Part shown: one piece after another, positions 17,143 through 25,003 of the stretch
How positions within the stretch are numbered: position 1 is the stretch's first letter
How the letters are laid out: each line of letters begins with the position of its first letter
From: Streptomyces sp. Ru71
GTDB taxonomy: Bacteria > Actinomycetota > Actinomycetes > Streptomycetales > Streptomycetaceae
DNA length: 64,000 nucleotides
Direction: 5' to 3'
Assembly: GCF_002920535.1 (NCBI RefSeq)
Contig: NZ_PQSS01000033.1
Span: forward strand, 1 to 64,000
The notes under the pieces: model-generated
What the model was told of the DNA's origin: nothing
Database searches by the model: none
The model's input: only the letters and a program-made list of their open reading frames with translations
Position numbers and translations under genes: made by a program

Positions 17143-18299
17143 AGATACCGGCGCTCGGCCGGTCCGGGGGCCAGTGCCAGCGCCCGGTCGTAGGCGTCCA
17201 GGGCCTCGGCCGTGCGCCCCAGCCGGCGCAGCAGGTCGGCGTGTACCGCGTGGAAGACGTGGTAGCCGTCCAGGTCCAGGGCGTCGACGAGGGCGAGGGC
17301 CGGCTCGGCGCCCTCGGTCTCGGCCACGGCGACCGCGCGGTTGAGGGCGACGACGGGGCTCGGCGCGAGGGCCATGAGCTGGTCGTACAGCTGCCGGATC
17401 TGGCCCCAGTCGGTGGCCTCGGCGCTCGGCGCGTCACTGTGGACGGCGTTGATCGCGGCCTGGATCTGGTACGGGCCGGGCCGGCCGCGGCGCAGGCAGC
17501 GGCGGACCAGGTCCTGTCCCTCGGCGATCAGCGTCCGGTCCCAGCGGGAGCGGTCCTGCTCGGGCAGCGGGACGAGGGCGCCGTCGGCGTCGGTGCGGGC
17601 CGGGCGGCGGGACTCGGTGAGCAGCAGCAGCGCGAGCAGGCCGGTGACCTCGGGTTCGTCGGGCATCAGTTCGGCCAGCAGCCGGGCCAGGCGCACGGCC
17701 TCGGCGCACAGGCCCGGATCACCGTCGTATCCCTCGTTGTAGATCAGGTAGACGACGGCCAGCACTCCGCGCAGCCGGTCCGGCAGATCGGCGTCCCGGG
17801 GGACGCGGTAGGGGATGCCGGCGTTGCGGATCTTCGCCTTGGCACGCACCAGGCGCTGGGCCATGGTCGGTTCGGGGACGAGGAAGGCGCGGGCGATCTG
17901 CGCGGTGCCGAGCCCGCCGAGCAGCCGCAGGGTGAGGGCGACCTGAGCCGGGACGGCCAGCGCGGGGTGGCAGCAGGTGAAGATCAGGCGGAGCCGGTCG
18001 TCGCGCACGGGTCCCTCCTCGGCGGGCGGATCGGCGGCGTACAGCCGGGCCGCCTCGGCGTGCCGGGCGTCGCGGCCGGCCTCGCGGCGCAGCCGGTCGA
18101 TGGCACGGTTGCGGGCGGTGGTGATGATCCACCCGGCGGGGCTCGGCGGGACGCCCTTGTCCGGCCAGGTCCGCACGGCCACCGTGAAGGCGTCCTGCAC
18201 CGCTTCCTCGGCGAGGTCGATGTCGCCGAGGAAGCGCACCAGGACGGCGACCGCACGGCCGTACTCCGCGCGGAAGACCGACTCGACGTCCGCTGTCAT
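17112..18299 (-). CDS. ECF42-type RNA polymerase sigma factor
   Basis: The 395-residue sigma factor has region 2 (DIDLAEEAVQDAFTVAVR, then AGWIITTARNRAIDRLRRE) and region 4 (FTCCHPALAVPAQVALTLRL, then MAQRLVRAKAKIR). A long C-terminal helical extension of about 200 residues ends in PAERRYLERRRREL, a hallmark of the ECF42 group, which lacks an anti-sigma factor and is linked to DGPF proteins. The start ATG (18299) overlaps the stop of the DGPF gene by one base (TGATG), so the two are translationally coupled. The frame is open 800 bases farther upstream, but that stretch is antisense to the dehydrogenase-like gene. Target promoters are unknown. Confidence 0.93.
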   Translation of the reverse strand: MTADVESVFRAEYGRAVAVLVRFLGDIDLAEEAVQDAFTVAVRTWPDKGVPPSPAGWIITTARNRAIDRLRREAGRDARHAEAARLYAADPPAEEGPVRDDRLRLIFTCCHPALAVPAQVALTLRLLGGLGTAQIARAFLVPEPTMAQRLVRAKAKIRNAGIPYRVPRDADLPDRLRGVLAVVYLIYNEGYDGDPGLCAEAVRLARLLAELMPDEPEVTGLLALLLLTESRRPARTDADGALVPLPEQDRSRWDRTLIAEGQDLVRRCLRRGRPGPYQIQAAINAVHSDAPSAEATDWGQIRQLYDQLMALAPSPVVALNRAVAVAETEGAEPALALVDALDLDGYHVFHAVHADLLRRLGRTAEALDAYDRALALAPGPAERRYLERRRRELVT

Positions 18300-18649
18300 C
18301 AGTCCGCTTCGCCCATGAAGGGCCGTACCTCGATCGGCAGGGTGGTGGCGAGGGCGGCCTTGCGGCCCCATTCCAGGGCCGCGTCCAGGTCGGGCGCCTT
18401 GATCAGGCAGATGCCGCCGAGGTGCTCCTTGCCCTCCGCGTACGGCCCGTCGGTGATCAGCACCTCGCCGCCCTCGGGGCGCAGCACGGTGGAGGACTCC
18501 GGTCCGTGCAGCCCCCCGGCGAACACCCAGGCCCCGGCCTGGCGCAGTTCCCGGTGGAAGACCTCCAGGTTCCTGCCGATCCCGGCGAGCACCTCGGGGG
18601 CGGGCGGCTCGCCGACCGGCTGCATCACGCTGAGCAGGTAGTGCTTCAT
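18299..18649 (-). CDS. DGPF/YCII-domain protein
   Basis: The 116-residue protein carries the YCII-type ferredoxin-like fold with the family signature in LITDGPYAEGKEHLGG (DGPF-like, Tyr in the last position) and the terminal helix ALEWGRKAALATTLPIEVRP. Start ATG at 18649 gives MKHYLLSVMQP. DGPF proteins are the conserved partners and usual targets of ECF42 sigma factors, and this gene overlaps the sigma gene by a base. Whether it acts upstream in signalling or as an enzyme is not established. Confidence 0.93.
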   Translation of the reverse strand: MKHYLLSVMQPVGEPPAPEVLAGIGRNLEVFHRELRQAGAWVFAGGLHGPESSTVLRPEGGEVLITDGPYAEGKEHLGGICLIKAPDLDAALEWGRKAALATTLPIEVRPFMGEAD

Positions 18650-18748
18650 GACGGCCTCCTCGGCCTCGTGGGGTTGTGTCACCTCCTACACGAACGACGA
18701 CGCCCGGGATCGACACCCGGGCCGGGCAGATCGGGAAAAATCTTCGGC

Positions 18749-19796
18749 ATGACCATCGCCGCACACCCCCTCGTCGCCCGCGCCCGGCAGCTCGCGGACG
18801 ACGTCCTCGCCCCGCACGCCGAACGCGTCGACCAGGACGGGGGTGCCCGCGAGCCACATCGAGGCGGTGAAACGCTCGGGGCTGCTCGGGGTGAACGCGC
18901 CGGCGGAGTACGGCGGGGCGGCGGCGCCGGGTGCGGTGGCGCGGGAGACGGCGGAGATCCTCGCCGGGGCGTGCTGCGCGACCTGGTTCGTGCAGACGCA
19001 GCACCACACGCCGGTGCAGACGCTCGCCGGGAGCGACGCGCCGGTGCGGGAGCGGCTGCTGGGCCCGCTGGCGCGCGGGGAACTGCTCGCGGGTGTGGCC
19101 TACGCGCATCTGCGGGCGCATCCGCGCACCCCGGTCCGGGTGACACGGGAGCGCGGCGGGCGGCGCTTTGACGGGACCGTGCCCTGGTACACCGGGTGGG
19201 GCCTGAACGACGTGATGCTGCTCGCCGGGATCAGCGAGGACGACGAGGCGCTGTTCGCGTTCACCGAGGCGCGCGAGCAGCCCGGGCTGCGGGCGTCGGA
19301 GCCGATGCGGCTGGCGGCGCTGACCGCCTCGCGGACGGTGTCCCTGGAGCTGGACGGGCTGTGGGTGGGCGAGGACGCCGTGGTGCTGCGGATGCCGTAC
19401 GCGCGGTGGGCGCAGGGCGACCGGGTGAAGACGGTGAGCGCCTCACCGGCGGTGTTCGGCGTCGCCGAGGCGGCGCTGCGCCTGCTGGACGACGGCACCG
19501 CGGGGCCGTTTCGGCGGCGCCTGGCCGAGGTGCGGCGCCGGGCCTACGCGCTGGCGGACCATCCGCTGCCGCACGAACACCTGGAGGAGCGGCTGGCGTT
19601 GCGCACCGAGGCGCAGGAAGTGATGCGGGCGGCCACCACCGCGGCGGTGGTGGCCGGTGGCGGGCGGTCGCTGGCGCTCGGCAGCCGGGCGCAGCGGCTG
19701 GCCAGGGAGGCGATGTTCCTGCTGGTGCAGGGCCAGACGCCGCTGACACGCCGGGCGCATCTGGACGCCCTGGCTCATCCCGCGAAGGGCACCTGA
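18749..19796 (+). pseudogene. Acyl-CoA dehydrogenase/SfnB-like flavoprotein, frameshifted near the start
   Basis: The body of the protein from 18843 reads MPASHIEAVKRSGLLGVNAPAEYGG, which is an internal ACAD sequence, not an N-terminus. The missing N-terminal helix (ATG 18749, LVARARQLADDVLAPHAERVDQDG) lies just upstream in another frame. The two frames meet at a run of five G (18839-18843); one G fewer restores a continuous frame of about 348 residues. So the gene is either truly frameshifted, uses an internal GTG at 18843 (AGGA at suitable distance) to make an N-terminally truncated protein, or the G-run is a sequencing error. It is convergent with ssuD and resembles the sulfone/sulfonate monooxygenase branch of the fold. 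FAD/FMN monooxygenation of organosulfur is inference from context. Confidence 0.75.
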
Positions 19797-20917
19797 GCGG
19801 CCGGGTTCGCCTCCGCGGCGAAGGGGTGCCGCCACAGGCCCTGTTCGGCCAGCCGGGGCAGTACGCCCTCGCCGAACCAGTACGCCTCCTCCAGGTGCGG
19901 ATAGCCGGACAGCACGAACTCCTCGATGCCCAGCGCCGCGTACTCCTTGATGCGTTCGGCGACCTCGTCGTGGCTGCCGACCAGGGCGGTGCCCGCGCCG
20001 CCGCGCACCAGGCCGATGCCGGCCCACAGGTTGGGGTGGATCTCCAGGCCGTCCCGGTTGCCGCCGTGCAGGGCGAGCATGCGCCGCTGGCCCTCCGACT
20101 CGCTGCGGGCGAGGCCCTCCTGGACGGCCCGCACGGTCTGCGGGTCGAACCCCTTGAGCAGCCGGTCCGCCTCCGCCCAGGCCTCGGCGGCGGTGTCGCG
20201 GGTGATGACGTGCAGCCGGATGCCGAAGCGCAGGGTGCGGCCGTGCCCGGCGGCGAGCCCGCTGATCCAGGCGATCTTCTCGGCGACCTGGGCGGGAGGC
20301 TCGCCCCAGGTGAGGTAGACGTCGGCGTGGCGGGCGGCGATCTCGCCGGCGACGGGCGAGGAGCCGCCGAAGTACACCTCGGGGACGGGGTCGGGCAGCC
20401 GGGCGAGCGTCGCGTCCTCGACCCGCAGGTGCTCGCCGTCCAGATCGACGCTCTTGCCCGCCCACAGCTCCCGCACGATCTGGAGGAATTCGCCGGTACG
20501 GCGGTAGCGGGCGTCCTTGTCGAGGAAGTCGCCGTAGGCGCGCTGCTCGTGGCTCTCGCCGCCGGTGACGACGTTGAGCAGCAGCCGTCCGCCGGAGTGC
20601 CGCTGGAAGGTGGACGCCATCTGCGCGGCGAGCGTCGGCGAGACGAAGCCGGGCCGGAAGGCGACGAGGAACTTCAGGCGCTCGGTGTGGCGGCTGACCA
20701 TCGCGGTGGTCAGCCACGCGTCCTCGCACCAGGCCCCGGTCGGGGTGAGCGCGCCGGTGAAGCCGAGGTCCTCGGCGGCGCGCGCGATCTGGCTCAGATA
20801 GGCGACCGTGGGCGGCCGGTCCCGTCCGAAGGCGGTCGCCGGTGTGCCGTGGCCGCCGCCGACGACATGGCGGCTGTCGCCGTTGGTGGGCAGGAACCAG
20901 TGGAAGGTGAGGGACAC
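19775..20917 (-). CDS. ssuD: FMNH2-dependent alkanesulfonate monooxygenase
   Basis: The 380-residue TIM-barrel luciferase-like flavoprotein is closely similar to E. coli SsuD: FWFLPTNGD-like start, ALTPTGAWCEDAWL, FLVAFRPGFVSPT, LNVVTGG, DVYLTWGEPP, GIRLHVITRD, NLWAGIGLVRGGAGTALVG and FVLSGYPHLEEAY are all present. It releases sulfite from alkanesulfonates using reduced FMN and oxygen. The GTG start at 20917 follows GGAGACC. The gene lies 36 bases downstream of the FMN reductase gene that would supply FMNH2. The 3' end overlaps the convergent ACAD-like gene by 22 bases. Expression is probably sulfur-controlled through the leader peptide upstream of the reductase. Confidence 0.95.
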   Translation of the reverse strand: MSLTFHWFLPTNGDSRHVVGGGHGTPATAFGRDRPPTVAYLSQIARAAEDLGFTGALTPTGAWCEDAWLTTAMVSRHTERLKFLVAFRPGFVSPTLAAQMASTFQRHSGGRLLLNVVTGGESHEQRAYGDFLDKDARYRRTGEFLQIVRELWAGKSVDLDGEHLRVEDATLARLPDPVPEVYFGGSSPVAGEIAARHADVYLTWGEPPAQVAEKIAWISGLAAGHGRTLRFGIRLHVITRDTAAEAWAEADRLLKGFDPQTVRAVQEGLARSESEGQRRMLALHGGNRDGLEIHPNLWAGIGLVRGGAGTALVGSHDEVAERIKEYAALGIEEFVLSGYPHLEEAYWFGEGVLPRLAEQGLWRHPFAAEANPAAQVPFAG

Positions 20918-20953
20918 GCGGGGTCTCCGATCGGATCGCTTCGGTGGGCGTGC

Positions 20954-21508
20954 TCAGCTCGCCGCGGCCAGGACCGGGCTGCGGTGCAGGGCCGCCGCGA
21001 ACTGGTCGACGACCTGGCCGAGGGCCTCGGCGGTGGCCGGGGCGACGGTCACGGAGCCGTCCTCGCGGACGGTGATGTCCTTGTCGAGGGTGAACCAGCC
21101 CGGGACGATGTGGGCGGCGCCCATGGAGTTGAGCACCGGGCGCAGGGCGTAGTCGAGGGCGAGTACGTGCGCGGTGCTGCCGCCGGTGGCCAGCGGCAGC
21201 ACGGTCCTGCCGGTGAGGGCGTACTGCGGGAGCAGGTCCAGCAGCGCCTTGAGCACGCCGGAGTACGCCGCCTTGTAGACGGGGGTGGCGACGACGACGC
21301 CGTCGGCGCGGGCGAAGAGTTCGGTCGCCTCGACGATCGCGGGGTGGCGGAAGTCGGCGCCGAGGAGTGCCTCGGCGGGGATGGTGCGTACGTCGAGCGG
21401 GACGACGTCGTGGCCCTGTGCGGTCAGCCGCTGGTCGAGGTGGCGCAGCAGGCGGGCGGTGCGCGAGGAGGCGGAGGGGCTGCCGGAGACGGACAGGACG
21501 GTGGCCAT
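20954..21508 (-). CDS. ssuE: NAD(P)H-dependent FMN reductase of the SsuE/MsuE family
   Basis: The 184-residue flavodoxin-like reductase has the SsuE N-terminus SGSPSASSRTARLL and the family motif TPVYKAAYSGVLKALLDLLP followed by LPLATGGS. It supplies FMNH2 to SsuD, encoded immediately downstream in the same orientation. The ATG at 21508 follows AAGAGGAC; a longer in-frame start at 21598 adds residues with no similarity. About 200 bases upstream lies a short Cys-containing leader ORF (21711-21794), consistent with sulfur-responsive attenuation. No Ssu ABC transporter genes are in the window. Confidence 0.93.
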   Translation of the reverse strand: MATVLSVSGSPSASSRTARLLRHLDQRLTAQGHDVVPLDVRTIPAEALLGADFRHPAIVEATELFARADGVVVATPVYKAAYSGVLKALLDLLPQYALTGRTVLPLATGGSTAHVLALDYALRPVLNSMGAAHIVPGWFTLDKDITVREDGSVTVAPATAEALGQVVDQFAAALHRSPVLAAAS

Positions 21509-21710
21509 GGGTGTCCTCTTTCTTGCGGAACCCCGTTGCGGAGGGTGCGCGGGGGCGAGCGTGCGCCGTCGAGGTGCGGCGCGGGTGAGCGGCGGCACGG
21601 ATGAGGCGCGATACGGGCGCGGGGAGAAGGGAAGGCGGGCACGCCGGAATCAAGGCAGGCGGCAGGGAGCCGAACCGGGCGGCCGGGGGAGGAAGAGACG
21701 CGGCGCGGGG

Positions 21711-21794
21711 TCAGGCCGCGAGGCGACAGGAGGAGCTGGAGACACGCGCGAGGTCGACGTGGCGTCGCCGCGTGAGGTCCAGTCGCATCGTCAT
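21711..21794 (-). CDS. Cysteine-containing leader peptide upstream of ssuE/ssuD
   Basis: This 27-residue ORF (MTMRLDLTRRRHVDLARVS, then SSSCRLAA) begins at the ATG at 21794 or the ATG at 21788. It has the TRRRHVDLARVSS core of the putative leader peptides that precede sulfur-assimilation operons in Streptomyces. It ends in SSSSCR; a Cys near the end is where ribosome stalling at low cysteine would be sensed. Analogous Cys-rich leaderless uORFs act as attenuators in mycobacteria, an established precedent. No ribosome-binding site precedes it. It is too short for ordinary gene finding and I consider it real. Confidence 0.85.
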   Translation of the reverse strand: MTMRLDLTRRRHVDLARVSSSSCRLAA

Positions 21795-21801
21795 GCCGTT
21801 G

Positions 21802-21831
21802 ATCGTCTCAGCCGTGTCCGAGAACCGTCAA
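21802..21831 (-). promoter_or_regulatory. Promoter for the leader peptide (leaderless)
   Basis: On the minus strand TTGACG (21831-21826) and GACGAT (21807-21802) are separated by 18 bases. The -10 ends seven bases before the leader ATG at 21794, which implies a transcript starting at or near the start codon. The -35 is good; the -10 matches the consensus weakly. Confidence 0.5.
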
Positions 21832-21952
21832 GCTGCTGCCGACCCCTGTGACCTCTACACATAAGGATTGAATAAGCGCAGAATAAGACAAAGCGGCGCT
21901 TACCGCTCACCGCACCTGACGCGGTCGGCCAGCAAGTCAAAGGAGACGAGTC

Positions 21953-22420
21953 ATGGCCAACCTCTCGCACGGCAGGGGTGACATCACCACTCACCCGGAT
22001 GTCTCCGAAATGCAGGCACGTTACGCCCGCATGCTCGGCGGTCGCGATGTGGCGCTCGTGGACGGACCGGTGTTCCTGCTCGGTCTGTACTGCGCCGTGT
22101 CCCCGTGGATCGTCCACTACACGACCAGCCAGCCCCCGCTCGTGACGCACAACCTGATCATCGGCATCGCGATCGGCCTCCTGGCCCTCGGATTCACCCG
22201 CGCCCCCGAGCGCATGTACGGCCTGAGCTGGGCCATGTGCGCGCTGGGCATCTGGATGATCATCGCCCCGTGGGTCGTCGGCAGCAGCCCCGACACGGGT
22301 GTGGTGGTGAACAACGTCATCATCGGCGCGCTGGCGCTGGTCCTGGGCATGATGTGCGCCGGCACCGCGGCGAGGAGCACGCCGAGGACCTACGGCGAGG
22401 GCATGACGCCGCGGCCGTGA
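21953..22420 (+). CDS. SPW-repeat membrane protein
   Basis: The 155-residue protein has about four transmembrane helices in two pairs, each pair holding an SPW-type motif: AVSPWIVHY and IIAPWVVGS. That is the SPW-repeat family. A soluble N-terminal stretch of about 40 residues precedes the first helix. The ATG follows AAAGGAGACGAGTC, a strong ribosome-binding site. The region upstream (about 21860-21950) is AT-richer. Function is unknown; the family is common in actinobacteria and is often stress-associated, an association I cannot check here. Confidence 0.88.
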   Translation: MANLSHGRGDITTHPDVSEMQARYARMLGGRDVALVDGPVFLLGLYCAVSPWIVHYTTSQPPLVTHNLIIGIAIGLLALGFTRAPERMYGLSWAMCALGIWMIIAPWVVGSSPDTGVVVNNVIIGALALVLGMMCAGTAARSTPRTYGEGMTPRP

Positions 22421-22485
22421 CCCTGGAGGCCGCAACCCTGAACCATGAGGTGAGGCACCGCAGGAGAAGAAGGTGAAGGAAACAC

Positions 22486-22516
22486 GGGCCGGCCCGCACG
22501 ACACGGGCCGGCCCTT
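22486..22516 (+). terminator. Hairpin terminator after the SPW gene
   Basis: GGGCCGGCCC at 22486-22495 and again at 22505-22514 is self-complementary, giving a 10-bp stem with a 9-base loop, followed by TT. It is the only strong hairpin between the SPW gene and the next gene. Confidence 0.65.
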
Positions 22517-22600
22517 CGTGCGCCCCAGCCGGAAAAAAGCAGGTCAGAGCGATGGTGACCGTTTCGCGGTGATTGCGATCCCCCACCGAAGGAAAGCTCT

Positions 22601-23305
22601 GTGATGCGTGCCCCTCGGACCCTGCGTACCGCCCTCGTCGCCGCCGGCGTCACCGCCGCCCTGGGCGCGTCGGCCGCCGGTGCCTTCGCCGCCCCGCCGG
22701 CGCCCGCCGCCCAGGCCGCCGCGCCGGCCGCGCCCGCGCACAGCCCGCACCCGGCCGAGCGCGTGTACGTCAAGACGGTGAAGCTCGCGGACAAGGTCTC
22801 CCTGGCGAAGGTCTTCAGGACCGGCAAGCACCGCTACGAGGCGGAGATCTGGGCCAAGGGCGTCAAGTACGGCACCCTCGTCGCGCACGGCAAGCCCGCG
22901 CACGGCCGCAGCAACGGCCTCCACGTCACCCTGCGGCCGAACGGCACGGTCACCTCCTGGGTCGAGCGCGCCAAGCCGAAGCCGGTCGTCAAGCGGGTGC
23001 TGGTGGCCTCCGCACCGCTGGCCGACGGCGTGTCCACCGCCCGGATCTACAAGGTGACCGCCCACCACCACGAGGCCGACATCTACGCCCACGGCGTCCG
23101 CATGGGCACCCTGGTCGCCGACGGTCGCGCCGCGTACGGCGAGCACAACGGCCTGCACATCGTGCTGCGGCCGGACGGCCGGATCGGCTCGTGGCTCGAC
23201 CGGACGCCGGCACCCGCCCCGCAGCCGGACGACGACCCGCAGGACGAGCCCACCGCTGCCGACGCCCCGCGGCAGGCGGACGCCACGAGCCTCGCCGCGC
23301 TCTGA
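22601..23305 (+). CDS. Secreted protein with two copies of a 65-residue domain
   Basis: The 234-residue protein begins with a Sec signal peptide (about 1-31, ending near AGAFA-APPAP). Two homologous modules follow: residues about 55-121 (VKTVKLADKVSLAKVFR and GLHVTLRPNGTVTSWVER) and about 130-200 (VLVASAPLADGVSTARIYK and GLHIVLRPDGRIGSWLDR). The Trp and HxxxxLRP positions are conserved between copies. A Pro/Asp-rich tail ends the protein. No LPXTG signal or membrane helix follows. GTG at 22601 and ATG at 22604 are both possible starts behind AAGGAAAG. I recognise no named family; binding or structural function is a guess. Confidence 0.8.
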   Translation: MMRAPRTLRTALVAAGVTAALGASAAGAFAAPPAPAAQAAAPAAPAHSPHPAERVYVKTVKLADKVSLAKVFRTGKHRYEAEIWAKGVKYGTLVAHGKPAHGRSNGLHVTLRPNGTVTSWVERAKPKPVVKRVLVASAPLADGVSTARIYKVTAHHHEADIYAHGVRMGTLVADGRAAYGEHNGLHIVLRPDGRIGSWLDRTPAPAPQPDDDPQDEPTAADAPRQADATSLAAL

Positions 23306-23308
23306 GGC

Positions 23309-23338
23309 CCGGGCGCCTCACCGCGGGTGGGCGCCCGG
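23309..23338 (+). terminator. Hairpin terminator after the duplicated-domain gene
   Basis: CCGGGCGCC at 23309-23317 pairs with GGCGCCCGG at 23330-23338 across a 12-base loop. It begins four bases past the stop codon and lies between two convergent genes, so it may serve both. Confidence 0.7.
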
Positions 23339-23391
23339 CCGCCGGCGGTGGACGAGGCCCGGCCGGGACCTCCTCCACCGCCCGCGGGCGT

Positions 23392-24843
23392 TCAGCTCAC
23401 GCTGAGCGCCGTGTCGTCGATGACGAACGAGGTCTGGAGGGTGGAGCCCTCCGTGCCGGTGAACTTGATCGTGACGGTCTGGCCCGCGTAGCCCGCCAGG
23501 TTGAAGCTGCGCTGCACGTAGCCGCTCGACGCGTTCAGGTTCGAGTAGGTGGCGAGCGTCGACAGCACCGTGCCGCTGCTGTTGAGGACCTGCGCCTTGA
23601 GCGTGTCGTACGCCGTCGTCGTGGTCGTCTCGGCGGTGTCGACGTGCAGGTAGAAGCTCAGCGTGGCCGTGGTGCACCCGGCGGGGACGGTCACCGACTG
23701 CGCGAGCGTGTCGGTGTGGGCCGAGCCGTAGCCGTTCAGCCAGGCCTTGTAGGAGCCGGTGCGGGCGGCTTCGCCGGTGTCGTTGGTGATCACACCGCTG
23801 GAGGCGGTCCAGTAGGTGGCGCCCGACTCGAAGCCGGGGTTGGCCAGCAACTGGCCCGCGGTGCAGGTGCCGCCGCTTCCGCCGCCCCCGGTGCCGGTGC
23901 TCGCGCCGGCGAGCCAGGCGGTGGCGTTCAGGCCGAGCGCTGCGTTGGTGGCGCTGGTGTCGTTCCAGCCGTCGTACAGCGTGTTGCCGCTCTGCCCGGT
24001 GCCGTCGTCGACGGGCGAGCTGTCGCCCCAGAAGGCCACCCGGCCGCTGCCGAAGGTCGACGTGGCGAAGAACGCGCCGGTGTTGCCGGAGTAACCGGTG
24101 CGGTAGAGCAGGCCCTTGACGTTCGGGTTGTCGGCGGGCTTGAGCGTGGCCGTCGTACCGCTGGCGATGAGGCTCTTGGTGACGGTGCCGAAGGAGCCGT
24201 GCAGCACGGGGTCGGCGGGGTCGCTGACGGCGGCCGGGTGGTCGGAGCTGATGCTGAGCGCGTCGATGGAGAAGCCGAACGGGTCGGTGGAGTCGACGCT
24301 GTTGTTCGTCATCAGGTCGTTGAGGATCTCGACCGCGTCCTGGCCGTCGTTGTTGCGGTCGGCCCCGGTGTGGTCCGAGATCATGAACAGTCCGCCGCCG
24401 TTCTTGACGAAGTTCATGATCGCCGTCTTCTCGGCGCTGGAGAAGAGGGTGTTGGGCTCGGGCAGGACCAGGGTGTCGAACTTCGACAGGTCCGTGGCCG
24501 AGGTGCCGCCGTAGCTCAGACTCGAACCCGAGGGCAGCGTCTTCAGGCTGTACTCGCCGGTCTTCTGCAGCGCCACGCCCCAGGAGGACAGGGCACCGGT
24601 CCAGTCCGTCTCGGTGGACGGGGTGGCGTCCTGGCCGAGCGGGTCGGGCTGGCTGGTGGAGATGATCCAGTCCGCGTTCCCGGCGGTCTCGGCGTGCGCG
24701 TTGTCGAACAGGACGCGGTGGGGGGTGGCCGCGTGCGCGGGGGTGGGCGTCGCCGCGGTCTGCAGCGCGGCTCCGGTCAGGCACAGGCCGAGGGCGGCGA
24801 GGACGGTGGTGACCGTGCGGCGGGGTCTGGTCGTTCCGGGCAT
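23392..24843 (-). CDS. Secreted GATase-like protein with C-terminal carbohydrate-binding-like domain
   Basis: The 483-residue protein has a signal peptide (about 1-38, ending PTPAHAATP). The N-terminal domain (about 40-320) has FDTLVLPEPNTLFSSAEKTAIMNFVKNGGG and LFMISDHTGADRNNDG, the pattern of class I amidotransferase/ThuA-like folds often found in secreted hydrolases. A Gly-rich linker (TGTGGGGSGGT) leads to a jelly-roll-like domain (about 345-483) with NPGFESGATYW and FVIDDTALSV, typical of carbohydrate-binding modules. No catalytic Cys is evident, so it may be a binding or glycan-processing protein. The terminator before it is shared with the preceding gene. Exact function unknown. Confidence 0.8.
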   Translation of the reverse strand: MPGTTRPRRTVTTVLAALGLCLTGAALQTAATPTPAHAATPHRVLFDNAHAETAGNADWIISTSQPDPLGQDATPSTETDWTGALSSWGVALQKTGEYSLKTLPSGSSLSYGGTSATDLSKFDTLVLPEPNTLFSSAEKTAIMNFVKNGGGLFMISDHTGADRNNDGQDAVEILNDLMTNNSVDSTDPFGFSIDALSISSDHPAAVSDPADPVLHGSFGTVTKSLIASGTTATLKPADNPNVKGLLYRTGYSGNTGAFFATSTFGSGRVAFWGDSSPVDDGTGQSGNTLYDGWNDTSATNAALGLNATAWLAGASTGTGGGGSGGTCTAGQLLANPGFESGATYWTASSGVITNDTGEAARTGSYKAWLNGYGSAHTDTLAQSVTVPAGCTTATLSFYLHVDTAETTTTTAYDTLKAQVLNSSGTVLSTLATYSNLNASSGYVQRSFNLAGYAGQTVTIKFTGTEGSTLQTSFVIDDTALSVS

Positions 24844-25003
24844 CCGGCGAACCTCCGGGTGAGGGGGGAGAGAAGGCGGTGCGGGCGCCGATTCTGCGCG
24901 CGTAGAGAACGGGTCGAGCGGGAGTGTTCTACACGCGTGGAGACAGTTGAAAGGTACATGGCATGACGGCCCGGTGAACAGACCGGACGCCGCCCGCCGT
25001 CAC

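Noticed and set aside
17112..19121. ECF sigma gene extended to 669 codons upstream
   Set aside because: The region past 18299 is in the DGPF and dehydrogenase-like genes and has no sigma features; ATG 18299 with MTADVESVFRAEYGRA is the normal start.
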